Shown here: positions 52,544 through 64,000 of the stretch, piece after piece
Numbering within the stretch: position 1 is the first letter of the stretch
How the letters are laid out: the number at the start of each line of letters is the position of its first letter
Assembly (NCBI GenBank): GCA_016721925.1
Contig: JADKHE010000014.1
Coordinates: 1-64,000, forward strand
Direction: 5' to 3'
DNA length: 64,000 nt
Source of the DNA: Candidatus Skiveiella danica
Lineage (GTDB): Bacteria; Pseudomonadota; Gammaproteobacteria; Burkholderiales; Burkholderiaceae_C
The notes under the pieces: generated by a model
Told to the model about the DNA's origin: nothing
Database searches by the model: none
What the model saw: only the letters and a program-made list of their open reading frames with translations
Program-made: the position numbers and the translations under genes

Positions 52544-53616
52544 ATGGCACGCATCGAACTCGACCTGGCCCACGCTTACCGGCCTGACCCGAAGCAGGAC
52601 AGCGACTACGCCTTGCTGCCCCTGAAGATGACCTTTGAAGACGGCGGCGCCTATGCCTTGCTGGGGCCGTCGGGCTGCGGCAAGACCACGTTGCTGAACC
52701 TCATGTCCGGGCTGGTGACGCCGTCGCAGGGACACGTGCACTTTGACGGCAAGAATGTGACCGGCGCCACGCCCCAGCAACGCAATATTGCCCAGGTGTT
52801 CCAGTTCCCGGTGATCTACGACACCATGACCGTGGCCGAGAACCTGGCGTTTCCGCTGCGCAACCGCAAGATGCCGGCCGACCAGATCAAAAAACGCGTG
52901 GGCGAGATTGCCGAAATGCTGGAGATGAGCGGCCAGCTCAACCAGCGCGCTGCCGGGCTGGCAGCAGACGCCAAGCAGAAAATATCGCTGGGCCGTGGCC
53001 TGGTGCGCCCGGACGTGTCGGCGGTGCTGTTTGATGAGCCGCTGACGGTGATCGATCCGCACCTGAAATGGCAGTTGCGGCGAAAAATCAAGCAGATCCA
53101 CCATGAACTCAAGCTCACCATGATTTACGTGACCCATGATCAGGTCGAGGCGCTGACGTTTGCCGACCAGGTGGTGGTGATGACGCGTGGCCGGGCCGTG
53201 CAGACTGGCTCAGCCGCCGATTTGTTCGAACGGCCCAGCCACACCTTCGTCGGGCACTTCATCGGCTCGCCGGGCATGAATTTCCTGCCGGGCCATGCTG
53301 ACGACGGGGGGTTTCATACGGCGGGATTCACGCTGCCCATGCCGGCCGGGCGCACCCCGGTGGTTGGAGAGTGCAAGTTGGGGGTACGCCCCGAATATGT
53401 GAGTCTGGCCGCCGCTGATTCAGCCGGTGCCCTGCCCATGACCATCACGCAGGTACAGGACGTGGGCACGCATGTGATCGTCAGCGCCACCCGCGAGAGC
53501 CACACCATCAAGGCGCGCCTTTCGGCCATCCCAGGCAACCTGGTCGCCGGAGACCGTGTCTGGCTGCAGTTGATGGGCGAACACACCTGCTTTTACCAAA
53601 ACGAGGAAATTTTGGC

Positions 53617-53620
<4 letters not shown>
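52544..53620 (+). CDS. glpT: Glycerol ABC importer ATPase 2
   Basis: The 358-residue protein has Walker A ALLGPSGCGKTTLLNLMSGL, Q-loop IAQVFQFPVIYDTMTVAENL, Walker B VSAVLFDEPLTVIDPHLKWQ and H-loop MIYVTHDQVEALTFADQVVV. The LSGGQ signature is replaced by GLAADAKQKISLGRGLVR, a feature of this family, so the two ATP sites of the GlpS/GlpT pair are probably unequal. Here glpT means the Rhizobium-type ABC ATPase, not the E. coli glycerol-3-phosphate antiporter. A TOBE-like C-terminus is present. It overlaps glpP by ATGA. Confidence 0.92.
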
Positions 53621-54502
<882 letters not shown>

Positions 54503-54510
<8 letters not shown>

Positions 54511-55315
54511 GCCCAGGTTCCAGAAGCGCTCGCTGTTCCTGCTGGCGTACATCGTGTTCGCCTTGCTGCCCATCTACTGGATGGTCAACATGTCGTTCAA
54601 GACCAATAACGAAATCCTGGCCGGCTTCACGCTGTTCCCGGACCACTTCACCTGGGACAACTACAAGACCATCCTGACCGATCCGGCCTGGTACTCGGGC
54701 TACATCAACAGCCTGATCTACGTCGGCATCAACACCGTCATTTCGCTGACGGTGGCGTTGCCTGCCGCGTATGCGTTCTCACGCTACAGCTTCCTGGGCG
54801 ACAAGCATGTGTTCTTCTGGCTCCTGACCAACCGCATGACGCCACCGGCCGTGTTTTTGCTGCCCTTCTTTCAGCTCTATACCTCGGTCGGCCTGATGGA
54901 CACGCATATTGCCGTGGCCCTGGTGCACCTGCTGTTCAATGTGCCGCTGGCGGTGTGGATTCTGGAAGGCTTCATGAGCGGCATCCCACGCGAAATTGAC
55001 GAGACGGCCTACATCGACGGCTACACATTTCCGCGTTTCTTTATCCGCATCTTCATCCCGTTGATCAAGGCCGGCATCGGTGTGGCTGCGTTCTTCTGCT
55101 TCATGTTCAGCTGGGTCGAGCTGCTGCTGGCGCGCACCCTGACCAGCGTGAACGCCAAGCCGATTGCCGCGACCATGACGCGCACGATTTCGGCCTCGGG
55201 CATGGACTGGGCGACCCTGGCCGCAGCCGGCGTGTTGACCATCGTGCCAGGTGCCATCGTGATCTGGTTTGTGCGCAATTACATCGCCAAGGGGTTTGCG
55301 ATGGGTCGGGTTTGA
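54503..55315 (+). CDS. glpQ: Glycerol ABC importer permease 2
   Basis: The 270-residue MalG-like permease has six helices, starting SLFLLAYIVFALLPIYWMVN, with the EAA loop ETAYIDGYTFPRFFIRIFIP. FLLPFFQLYTSVGLMDTHIA and the final AAAGVLTIVPGAIVIWFVRN are conserved in the family. AAGGAGG (54490-54496) precedes the ATG at 54503, which supports this start inside the glpP end. Here glpQ is the permease gene name, not the phosphodiesterase. Confidence 0.92.
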
Positions 55316-55327
55316 GAGGAACAGCAG

Positions 55328-55636
55328 ATGTTTGAATGGATGGCCTGGACCACGCCGGTAGCGGTGTTTTTTGGCTGCATCGTCTTGATGCTGGCAGGCA
55401 TGACGGTGTGGGAAATCAAATCCCCCACCATCCTGCGCAAGGGCTTTTTGCCGATGGAGACCACCCGCGGGGATCGACTGTTTATCGGCCTGCTCAGCGC
55501 TGCCTACGTGAACCTGGGGTTTATCGGCATCAGTGGCCGGCTGGGCGAGTGGATGAGCCTGCAGACTGAGCCCTCGATCTGGATCAGCTTTGTGGCGTCC
55601 ATGGCGTTGCTCGGCTGGATCATGCACAAGGGCTGA
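55328..55636 (+). CDS. DUF2160 small membrane protein of the glycerol transporter operon
   Basis: The 102-residue protein has three membrane helices (MAWTTPVAVFFGCIVLMLAG, LFIGLLSAAYVNLGFIGISG, IWISFVASMALLGWIMHKG) and the motif WEIKSPTILRKGFLPMETTR-GD typical of DUF2160. It is consistently located between glpQ and glpV, suggesting an accessory subunit or insertion factor; no function is proven. GAGAGGA lies 6-7 bp upstream of the ATG. Confidence 0.88.
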   Translation: MFEWMAWTTPVAVFFGCIVLMLAGMTVWEIKSPTILRKGFLPMETTRGDRLFIGLLSAAYVNLGFIGISGRLGEWMSLQTEPSIWISFVASMALLGWIMHKG

Positions 55637-55717
55637 TTTTTTCCAATGCTGCGTCTCGCCTTCCCCTGGAGCCGCGGCATCTTCAATACAGGGGTCAATG
55701 AACCGAGGAGATTGGCA

Positions 55718-57454
<1,737 letters not shown>

Positions 57455-57514
57455 GCCGAACGGCATAGCTGTCCTGGGCGCGACGGCGGCGCGTGTGCGC
57501 TGCTGTCGCCCTGC

Positions 57515-57545
57515 GCGAGGGCCTGATTTCGGCCCTCGCATTTCT
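57515..57545 (+). terminator. Rho-independent terminator after glpV
   Basis: GCGAGGGCC (57515-57523) and GGCCCTCGC (57531-57539) form a perfect 9-bp stem with a TGATTTC loop, followed by ATTTCTTCT. It lies 60 bp after the glpV stop and 28 bp before glpD, so it should end or attenuate the transporter transcript and lower glpD read-through. Confidence 0.8.
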
Positions 57546-57572
57546 TCTGACCTAGGAAATTAGAAATCCGAT

Positions 57573-59180
57573 ATGCCCCCTGTTGCTCAACCGCTGCAAA
57601 CGCTGCGCGAGGATCTGCTGGCGCGCCTGGGTGAAGACAGGGAATATGACCTTGCCGTGGTCGGGGGCGGGGCTACCGGCCTGGGCGTGGCGCTGGACGC
57701 CGCCGCGCGCGGGTTCAGCGTCGTTCTGCTGGAATCACACGACTTTGCCAAGGGGACTTCGTCACGCGCCACCAAACTGGTCCACGGCGGGGTGCGTTAT
57801 CTGGCACAAGGCAATATTTCACTGGTGCGCGAAGCCCTGCATGAGCGCACCACATTGCTGCGCAATGCGCCCCATCTGGCGCAGCCGCTGGCGTTTGTGG
57901 TGCCGTCCTACCACTGGTGGGAAGCCCCGTTTTACGGCATTGGCCTCACGCTGTATGACGTGCTGGCCGGTAAAGCCGGCTTGGGGAAAACGCACTTTCT
58001 GGGGCCGCAGGCTACAGGGGAGGCATTGCCCACGGTACGCACAGACGGTCTCAAAGGTGGCGTGCAATACTGGGATGGACAGTTCAACGATGCCCGGCTG
58101 GCCTTGGCCATTGGCCGCACGGCAGTCACGCGCGGGGCCTTGCTGGTCAACTACTGTGCGGCCACCGGACTGCTCTATGAAGGCGGAAAAATCAGCGGTG
58201 TGCTGGCGCAAGACTCCCTGAGCGGGAAGGACTATCGCGTTCGCTCGCGCTGCGTGGTGAATGCGACGGGCGTATGGGTCGATGCCCTGCGCGAAATGGA
58301 CAGCCCTGCCCACAGTGCTGCGGGGGGGCGGGCGGTTGAGCCCATGGTGGCCCCCAGTCAGGGCGTGCATATTGTGGTGGACCGGAAATTTCTGGATTCG
58401 GACACCGCCTTGATGGTGCCCAAGACCTCGGATGGCCGGGTCCTGTTTGCCGTGCCCTGGTTGGGCAAGGTCATTCTGGGCACCACCGATACGCCGCGCA
58501 ACGACCTCGCGCGCGAGCCCCTGGCATTTGCCGAAGAGGTGGAATTCATCCTCCGGGAATCAGCGCGCTACCTGCGCAAGGCGCCGACCCGTGCCGACAT
58601 CAAGAGCATCTGGGTCGGCTTGCGTCCCTTGGTAAAACCCCAGGACGACGATGCTGAAAGCACCAAGGCCTTGTCCCGGGAGCACACCGTCATTGTCAGC
58701 CGCACCGGCCTGGTCACGGTGACCGGGGGCAAGTGGACAACGTACCGCGCCATGGCCGAAGACGTGCTGGACATGTGCGCGGCAAAGGGGCTGCTGGAAC
58801 GAAGGGCTGCAGGGCAGACGGCGGACTTGCGTCTTGTCGGTGCGCAGTTTGGCCCTGAGTTTTCGCCGGTTTCGGTGAGCCAGGCGGAAGGGGAGCATTC
58901 CTATGGCAGTGAGATGCAGATCCTGGCGGGCTTGCCAGGCGCCGACGTGGCGCTGACCGCCGGACTGACGGAGGCCATGGTGCGCTTTGCCGCCCGCCAT
59001 GAATATGCGGTCACGGTCGAAGACATGCTGGCGCGGCGTTCACGCCTCTTGTTTCTGGATGCGCGACTCGCAGCCCGGTTGGCGCCGCGCGTGGCCGAAA
59101 TCCTCCGGGAAGAAACCGGGCTCGATCCCAGGGCAGACGAGTTTGCCGGGCTCGCGGCCCAGTACCTGCCAACGCCCTAA
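57573..59180 (+). CDS. glpD: Aerobic glycerol-3-phosphate dehydrogenase
   Basis: The 535-residue flavoprotein starts with the FAD motif DLAVVGGGATGLGVALDAAA. GTSSRATKLVHGGVRYLAQG, GGVQYWDGQFNDARLALAIG, VVNATGVWVDALREMD, PSQGVHIVVDRKFL, ILGTTDTPR and TVTGGKWTTYRAMAEDVLDM follow, with the C-terminal DAO domain ending RLAPRVAEILREETGLDP. It oxidises glycerol-3-phosphate to dihydroxyacetone phosphate at the membrane and feeds quinone. It sits behind a terminator and may have its own promoter. The 224 bp that follow hold no recognisable gene, only repeat copy C. Confidence 0.95.
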   Translation: MPPVAQPLQTLREDLLARLGEDREYDLAVVGGGATGLGVALDAAARGFSVVLLESHDFAKGTSSRATKLVHGGVRYLAQGNISLVREALHERTTLLRNAPHLAQPLAFVVPSYHWWEAPFYGIGLTLYDVLAGKAGLGKTHFLGPQATGEALPTVRTDGLKGGVQYWDGQFNDARLALAIGRTAVTRGALLVNYCAATGLLYEGGKISGVLAQDSLSGKDYRVRSRCVVNATGVWVDALREMDSPAHSAAGGRAVEPMVAPSQGVHIVVDRKFLDSDTALMVPKTSDGRVLFAVPWLGKVILGTTDTPRNDLAREPLAFAEEVEFILRESARYLRKAPTRADIKSIWVGLRPLVKPQDDDAESTKALSREHTVIVSRTGLVTVTGGKWTTYRAMAEDVLDMCAAKGLLERRAAGQTADLRLVGAQFGPEFSPVSVSQAEGEHSYGSEMQILAGLPGADVALTAGLTEAMVRFAARHEYAVTVEDMLARRSRLLFLDARLAARLAPRVAEILREETGLDPRADEFAGLAAQYLPTP

Positions 59181-59322
59181 GACCCGGACCGCGTTGCGCG
59201 AGGCCGGCCAGAACGCAATGTTCATGGCGCTTGCCAGACCATCCGCGTCGTCAATCTCAGCCCTCTTTGCCATGTGTGAAGCGACAACGGCGGACGAAAT
59301 CCGCGCCAATGTGAACGCCATG

Positions 59323-59424
59323 CCACTACTTTATCTATAGCGTACTATGACCATTTGACGATGAGAAAAGCCATATTCTATTCTGAAACCTCTCTGGAAT
59401 GGCCTCACAGCACCCGGTTGAACC
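59323..59424 (+). repeat. Direct repeat at the right border of the glp cluster (copy C)
   Basis: This is the sister of the repeat at 48785-48886. It starts CACTACTTTATCTATAGCG, contains CCATTTGACGATGAGAAAAG and ends with TCACAGCACCCGGTTGAACC, which here is the 3' end of the VWA gene (stop at 59405-59407). The orientation is the same as copy B, so recombination between them would delete the 10.5 kb glp segment. Confidence 0.75.
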
Positions 59425-60448
59425 AGAGCATCGACAGCCCGCCCGCCAGCAGCGCCAGCACCGCTGCCACCAGCGCCAGCAGGCCGGAGACTTCGGTTTC
59501 CTTTTTCTCCACCGTCAGGCGCGAGCCCAGTTTTTCGTAGACGGCCTTCAGGTTCTCGGCCGTGCCGGCGTAGAAGTATTCGCCCTGGGTCTGCAGCGCG
59601 ATCTTCTTCAGCGTCTCCTCGTCCAGGCGCACGCGCATCGACCAGCCCTCGAAGCCGATGGTCTCGCCGTCCACCGTGCCGATGCCCACGGTGTAGATGC
59701 GCACGCCGCGGTCGGCCGCCATCTTGGCGGCTTCCAGCGTGTCCACGCCGGTGGTGCGCTGGCCGTCGGTCAGCAGGATGATGGCGGCCGAGTTGTACGA
59801 CCCCGGCGCCACCGGGGTGAATTCCTTCTGCGGTTTCTTGGGCGCCGCGTCGATGGCCATGGCGCGCGGCCGGCCGCTGGCGCGGGCCACCGCGTCCAGG
59901 TCGATGCCCTGGTCGGGGAACAGCTCGGCCAGCGCGATCACGATGGCGCTGCCAATGGCGGTGGCGCGCTGCATCTGGAACTTGTCGATGGCCGCGACGA
60001 GGTCTTCACGGCTCAGCGTGGGCGGCTGCACCACCTGCGCGGTGCCGGCGAAGGCGACGATGCCCACGCGCACGTTGCGCGGCAGTTCCTCCAGGAAGGC
60101 CTTGGCGGCGACCTGCGACGCAACCAGCCGGTTGGGCTTGACGTCGGTGGCGCGCATGCTGCCCGAGACGTCCATGGCGAGGATGATGGTTTCCTGCTGT
60201 GAGGGCAGGGTGACCACGGCGAACGGCCGGGCGGCGGCCACCAGCATCGCGGCGAGTGCCAGCAGGAACAGCACCGGCGGAATGTGCCGGCGGATGCCCG
60301 GCCCTTTGCCCATGGCCTCCTTGACGATCGACAGGCTGGCGTAGCGCAGGGCCAGCGCCTTGCGCCGGCGCAACAGCCACAAATACAGCAGCACCAGCAA
60401 GGGCAGGGTGAGCAGCAGCCAGAGGAATTGGGGCCAAAGGAAGGTCAT
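59405..60448 (-). CDS. VWA-domain membrane protein, BatA/BatB-like
   Basis: The 347-residue protein has two N-terminal helices (WLLLTLPLLVLLYLWLLRRR and PPVLFLLALAAMLVAAARPF), a VWA domain with the MIDAS motif AMDVSGSMRATD, later AIILLTDGQRTTG and RIYTVGIGTVDG, and a C-terminal helix (GLLALVAAVLALLAGGLSML). It belongs with the MoxR ATPase and DUF58 protein upstream, a set linked to protein maturation or stress tolerance (Bat operon). The usual second VWA, TPR and BatD genes do not follow; a glp cluster border lies at its end. Confidence 0.9.
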   Translation of the reverse strand: MTFLWPQFLWLLLTLPLLVLLYLWLLRRRKALALRYASLSIVKEAMGKGPGIRRHIPPVLFLLALAAMLVAAARPFAVVTLPSQQETIILAMDVSGSMRATDVKPNRLVASQVAAKAFLEELPRNVRVGIVAFAGTAQVVQPPTLSREDLVAAIDKFQMQRATAIGSAIVIALAELFPDQGIDLDAVARASGRPRAMAIDAAPKKPQKEFTPVAPGSYNSAAIILLTDGQRTTGVDTLEAAKMAADRGVRIYTVGIGTVDGETIGFEGWSMRVRLDEETLKKIALQTQGEYFYAGTAENLKAVYEKLGSRLTVEKKETEVSGLLALVAAVLALLAGGLSMLWFNRVL

Positions 60449-60480
60449 GGTCTAGTCCTTGCGGTCCTTGGTGGGCTTGC

Positions 60481-61494
60481 TCAGGCCGCCTGGTGCAGGT
60501 GGCGCGGCAAGGCGCCGCCCGTGCCCCGGCGCGTGCGCTGGCGGCGCAGGTCGGCGAAGCGCACGACGGCGTCCACCAGGTCGCCTTCTGTGGAAAGCTC
60601 CAGCGTGTCCACCCCCGCGTGCGCCAGCGCGGCCCGCAGGTCGGCCTCGCGCTGCGCGGCGATGCGCGCGAAGCGCTGGCGAAAGCCTTTGTCGCTGGTG
60701 TCCACCATCAGTTGCTCGCCGGTCTCGGCATCGATCACCGGAATCAGGCCCAGGTCGGGCAGTTCGAGTTCCAGCGGGTCGTGCAGGCGCACGGCCACGA
60801 CCTCGTGGCGCAGGGCGAGTTGGGCCAGCGGCTTCTCCCAGCCCGGCTCGCTGATGAAGTCCGACACGACGAACACCGTGGAGCGGCGTCGCACCACGTT
60901 GCCGGCCGCCGTCAGCAGCTCGTGCAGGCGCGTTCCGGTGCTGTCCTTCGCGTCGGGCCGGTGTTGCAGGGTGTGCAGCATCTGCAGCACGTGGCGGCGC
61001 CCGCCGCGCGCGGGGATGACGGTGTCGACGCCCGTGCCATAGACCAGCGCGCCGACACGGTTGCCATGGCGCGTGAGCAGCCGCGCCAGCACCGCCACGA
61101 ATTCGGCCGCCACCCCCTGCTTGCGCTCGGTGTGGGAGCCGAAATCCATCGAGGGGCTCAGGTCGAGCAGGAACCAGGCCGCCATCTCGCGGTCTTCGGT
61201 GAACACGCGCACGTGCGGCACCTGCAGCCGGGCGGTGACGTTCCAGTCGATGTGGCGCACGTCGTCGTGGTGCTGGTATTCGCGCAGGTCCGCCAGGTCC
61301 AGGCCGGCGCCGCGCATCAGCGTGCGGTAGTCGCCCTGCAGCAGGCCGTCGAGCCGGCGGATGACCGACCATTCCAGCCGGCGCAGAACGCGTTCGGCGC
61401 TGCCGGTCTCGCCCGTTGCGGGTCCAGTCGCAACGGGGTCCGGTGGCGCTTCTTCGACGGCGCCCTTGCGGCGAAACGGGTTCCTGAAGACCAT
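60481..61494 (-). CDS. DUF58 protein of the MoxR module
   Basis: The 337-residue protein has the DUF58 core LREYQHHDDVRHIDWNVTAR followed by VFTEDREMAAWFLLDLSPSM, a VWA-like fold with a partial MIDAS (DLSPSM), VLARLLTRHGNRVGALVYG and VVSDFISEPGW. No membrane helix is present. It lies 1 bp from the moxR stop and 32 bp before the VWA gene; the small DUF4381 gene often found between them is absent. It is thought to be a cofactor or target of the MoxR ATPase. Confidence 0.88.
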   Translation of the reverse strand: MVFRNPFRRKGAVEEAPPDPVATGPATGETGSAERVLRRLEWSVIRRLDGLLQGDYRTLMRGAGLDLADLREYQHHDDVRHIDWNVTARLQVPHVRVFTEDREMAAWFLLDLSPSMDFGSHTERKQGVAAEFVAVLARLLTRHGNRVGALVYGTGVDTVIPARGGRRHVLQMLHTLQHRPDAKDSTGTRLHELLTAAGNVVRRRSTVFVVSDFISEPGWEKPLAQLALRHEVVAVRLHDPLELELPDLGLIPVIDAETGEQLMVDTSDKGFRQRFARIAAQREADLRAALAHAGVDTLELSTEGDLVDAVVRFADLRRQRTRRGTGGALPRHLHQAA

Positions 61495-61495
61495 G

Positions 61496-62503
<1,008 letters not shown>

Positions 62504-62517
62504 GAGGGCTCCTAAAG

Positions 62518-62630
62518 GGTTGAGGACAGAGCAAGGTTCACTGCGTGCAACGCTGGGTCTGTCCCGCAATTTAAATGGTTGAGGACAGAGCAAAGTTCAC
62601 TATGTGTAACTCTTGGTCTGTCCCGCAAGG
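62518..62630 (+). repeat. Tandem pair of a 59-bp palindromic element
   Basis: Two copies with a 59-bp period start GGTTGAGGACAGAGCAA and end GGTCTGTCCCGCAA. Each has inverted arms GGACAGA (62524-62530; 62583-62589) and TCTGTCC (62558-62564; 62617-62623). The inner parts differ more than the arms. The pair fills the whole gap between the protease stop and the moxR ribosome-binding site, so it can act as terminator, mRNA-processing site or REP-like element. Confidence 0.7.
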
Positions 62631-62632
62631 TT

Positions 62633-63556
62633 TCAGAAAGGGTGCAGGCCGACGGCGGCCGCGGCGTTTTCGATCGGCACGGCAAAGGCAATGCCCAGGA
62701 ATGTGCGTGCCGGGGTCGGATTCAGGATGGCGGTGACGATGCCGACTACCTCGCCGTCCATGGTGACCAGCGGCCCGCCCGAGTTGCCCGGGTTGGCCGC
62801 GGCGTCGAACTGGATCAGGTTGGTGAGTTTCTGCTTGCCCTCGGGCGAACGGAACACGCGCTTGAGCCCCGAGATCACGCCGGCGGAATACGACGGGCCA
62901 ATGCCGAACGGAAAGCCCACCGCCACCACCTGGTCGCCGGGGAGCAGATCGTGGGTGGAGCGCATCGTGGCGGGGATCAGGTCGTCGGGGATCTTGTGTG
63001 CCTGCAGCACCGCCAGGTCATTTTCCGGCTGAGCGCCGGTGATGGAGGCAGTGGCTTCCAGCCCGTCGGCGAACAGCACCTTGATGGTGTCGGCGGCCTG
63101 CACCACGTGCAGGTTGGTCAGGATCACGCCCTTGTCGACGATCACCACGCCGGTGCCCACGCCGTGCTCGATGTCCTCTTCGCCCTTCTTGCCGGCGCGG
63201 TAGCCCGTCACGCGCACCACGGACGGTCGGATCACCTCGGCGGCACGCGCGGCGGGCGAGGGCAGGGGTGTCTTCTCCAGGGTGCTGAGCACGGCGGCGT
63301 CGATGTCCTCCTGCGTCAGCGCCCGCGCGCCGGGGCGCAGTGCCTGGGCCAGGGTGAACAGCAGCAGGAAGGTCAGCACGCCGATGGCGATCCACAGGCC
63401 GCGCGGACTACTGAGGAAGGCCGCGGCGCGCTGCCACCGGGCGCGGGCGGTCGTGTCGGGCACGGGCACGGCCCGGGCTTCGGCATCGCTGGCGGACGAA
63501 GGCGAGGTCGGACCCGGGCGGGGTGCCGATCGGCTGTAGAGCGCTGTTTTTCGCAT
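62633..63556 (-). CDS. Membrane-anchored trypsin-like (S1C) serine protease without PDZ domain
   Basis: The 307-residue protein has a cytoplasmic Pro/Ser-rich start, one membrane helix (GLWIAIGVLTFLLLFTLAQA) and a periplasmic DegP-like protease with the triad His in GVILTNLHVVQAADT, Asp in GAQPENDLAVLQAHK and Ser in DAAANPGNSGGPLV. No PDZ domain follows, so it is a short HtrA/DegQ relative. ATG at 63556 (MRKTALYS) is used; ATG at 63592 would extend it by 12 residues. It precedes moxR on the same strand and is probably transcribed with it through the tandem repeat. Confidence 0.88.
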   Translation of the reverse strand: MRKTALYSRSAPRPGPTSPSSASDAEARAVPVPDTTARARWQRAAAFLSSPRGLWIAIGVLTFLLLFTLAQALRPGARALTQEDIDAAVLSTLEKTPLPSPAARAAEVIRPSVVRVTGYRAGKKGEEDIEHGVGTGVVIVDKGVILTNLHVVQAADTIKVLFADGLEATASITGAQPENDLAVLQAHKIPDDLIPATMRSTHDLLPGDQVVAVGFPFGIGPSYSAGVISGLKRVFRSPEGKQKLTNLIQFDAAANPGNSGGPLVTMDGEVVGIVTAILNPTPARTFLGIAFAVPIENAAAAVGLHPF

Positions 63557-63639
63557 CGGTGGACCTGCCCGCGTGAACGATGGAGCCGCCACGTTAGCAC
63601 GGTTGCCGCCTTCGTGCAGGCTTCGGGCATCATCGCGCC

Positions 63640-64000
63640 ATGACCGTCTGGATCGACACGCACTGCCACCTCGACGCGCCTGAATTTGGGACAGACGCCG
63701 CGGAGGTGCGGGCGCGTGCGACTGCCGTCGGAGTGGCGCAATGCGTGATCCCGGCCGTGGAAGTCGCGAACTTCGACACCGTGCGCACGCTGGCGCACCG
63801 CTTCGGCGACGCCTACGCGCTGGGCATTCACCCGCTGTACGTGGCGCGCGCCCAGGAGGCCGACCTTGCCACGCTGGACGTCGCGCTGGAGCGCCACCGG
63901 GACGACCCGCGCCTTGTGGCCGTGGGGGAGATCGGGCTGGACTATTTCGTGCCTGAACTCAAGCTCAGCCCGCTGAAGGAGCGGCAGGAGCATTTCTACC
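63640..64000 (+). CDS. TatD-family metal-dependent hydrolase, N-terminal part (cut by window edge)
   Basis: The start TVWIDTHCHLDAPEFGTDAA carries the metal-binding HxH of TatD-type nucleases. ALGIHPLYVARAQE and AVGEIGLDYFVP (the Glu of the metal centre) follow. The frame is open to the last base, with 120 residues visible of ~260 expected. TatD enzymes act on damaged DNA or other nucleic acids. It is divergent from the protease gene (84-bp gap). tatD fits by family; the paralogs YcfH and YjjV cannot be excluded. Confidence 0.85.
   Translation, partial: MTVWIDTHCHLDAPEFGTDAAEVRARATAVGVAQCVIPAVEVANFDTVRTLAHRFGDAYALGIHPLYVARAQEADLATLDVALERHRDDPRLVAVGEIGLDYFVPELKLSPLKERQEHFY

Noticed and set aside
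59040..59340. Small open frames on both strands after glpD
   Set aside because: One is antisense to the glpD end and one runs into repeat copy C; neither has a ribosome-binding site or recognisable protein.

Overview
The window is GC-rich, densely coded DNA from a betaproteobacterium, most likely a Comamonadaceae-type member of the Burkholderiales. This rests on gene content and order (rsmD-coaD, recJ next to an RpfE-type phosphoglycerate-mutase-like gene and lolCD, glpKR-glpSTPQ-DUF2160-glpV-glpD, DUF692/DUF2063/DUF2282) and on a short dispersed repeat family; it is an inference, and no species is claimed. No rRNA, tRNA, CRISPR array, prophage or complete insertion sequence was seen. No stretch above about 300 bp lacks a gene.

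Layout. (1) 1-12.2 kb: an exopolysaccharide locus on the + strand: glycosyltransferases, an NTP-transferase-like protein, a Wza-type exporter, a Wzc-type tyrosine autokinase, a membrane-anchored DnaJ protein and a CpsB-type phosphatase. It is interrupted at 2.0-4.4 kb by an accessory patch with two toxin-antitoxin pairs, a conserved orphan gene and GGGTCAGA repeats next to a degraded ydcF-like gene. (2) 12.2-19.9 kb: two divergent units. The leftward unit is a TVP38/flavoprotein-disulfide-reductase fusion, DUF3047, an NDH-like flavoprotein and selD. The rightward unit is an ArsS-type radical SAM protein plus two small glycosyltransferases. (3) 20.0-24.1 kb: a bufferin-like copper-peptide operon (DUF2282, DUF692, DUF2063, DoxX) with a TlpA thioredoxin, and a divergent sigma factor/zinc-finger anti-sigma pair. 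(4) 24.2-42.5 kb: mostly housekeeping: ftsY, two M16 peptidases, hemerythrin, an AMP/thymidine phosphorylase with a PRPP-synthetase-like partner, a Lon-like protease, rsmD, coaD, recJ, lolC, lolD, gnd. (5) 42.7-48.7 kb: a phosphatase-like gene, a CPBP-like protease and an ABC/HlyD exporter, several of them frameshifted. (6) 49.0-59.2 kb: a complete glycerol uptake and oxidation regulon (glpK, glpR; glpSTPQ, DUF2160, glpV, glpD). (7) 59.4-64 kb: a MoxR/DUF58/VWA module, a trypsin-like protease and the start of a TatD nuclease.

Two features cut across the window. First, at least six copies of a ~50-bp repeat built around GACGCTGGGA lie at gene borders, in one case inside a signal-peptide coding region and in another inside a C-terminal coding region. 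Two longer relatives in direct orientation bracket the whole glp cluster. Second, about a dozen single-base frame breaks are concentrated in the polysaccharide and ABC-exporter loci, while the housekeeping genes are intact. Most sit in short homopolymers, so they could be sequencing indels or real decay.
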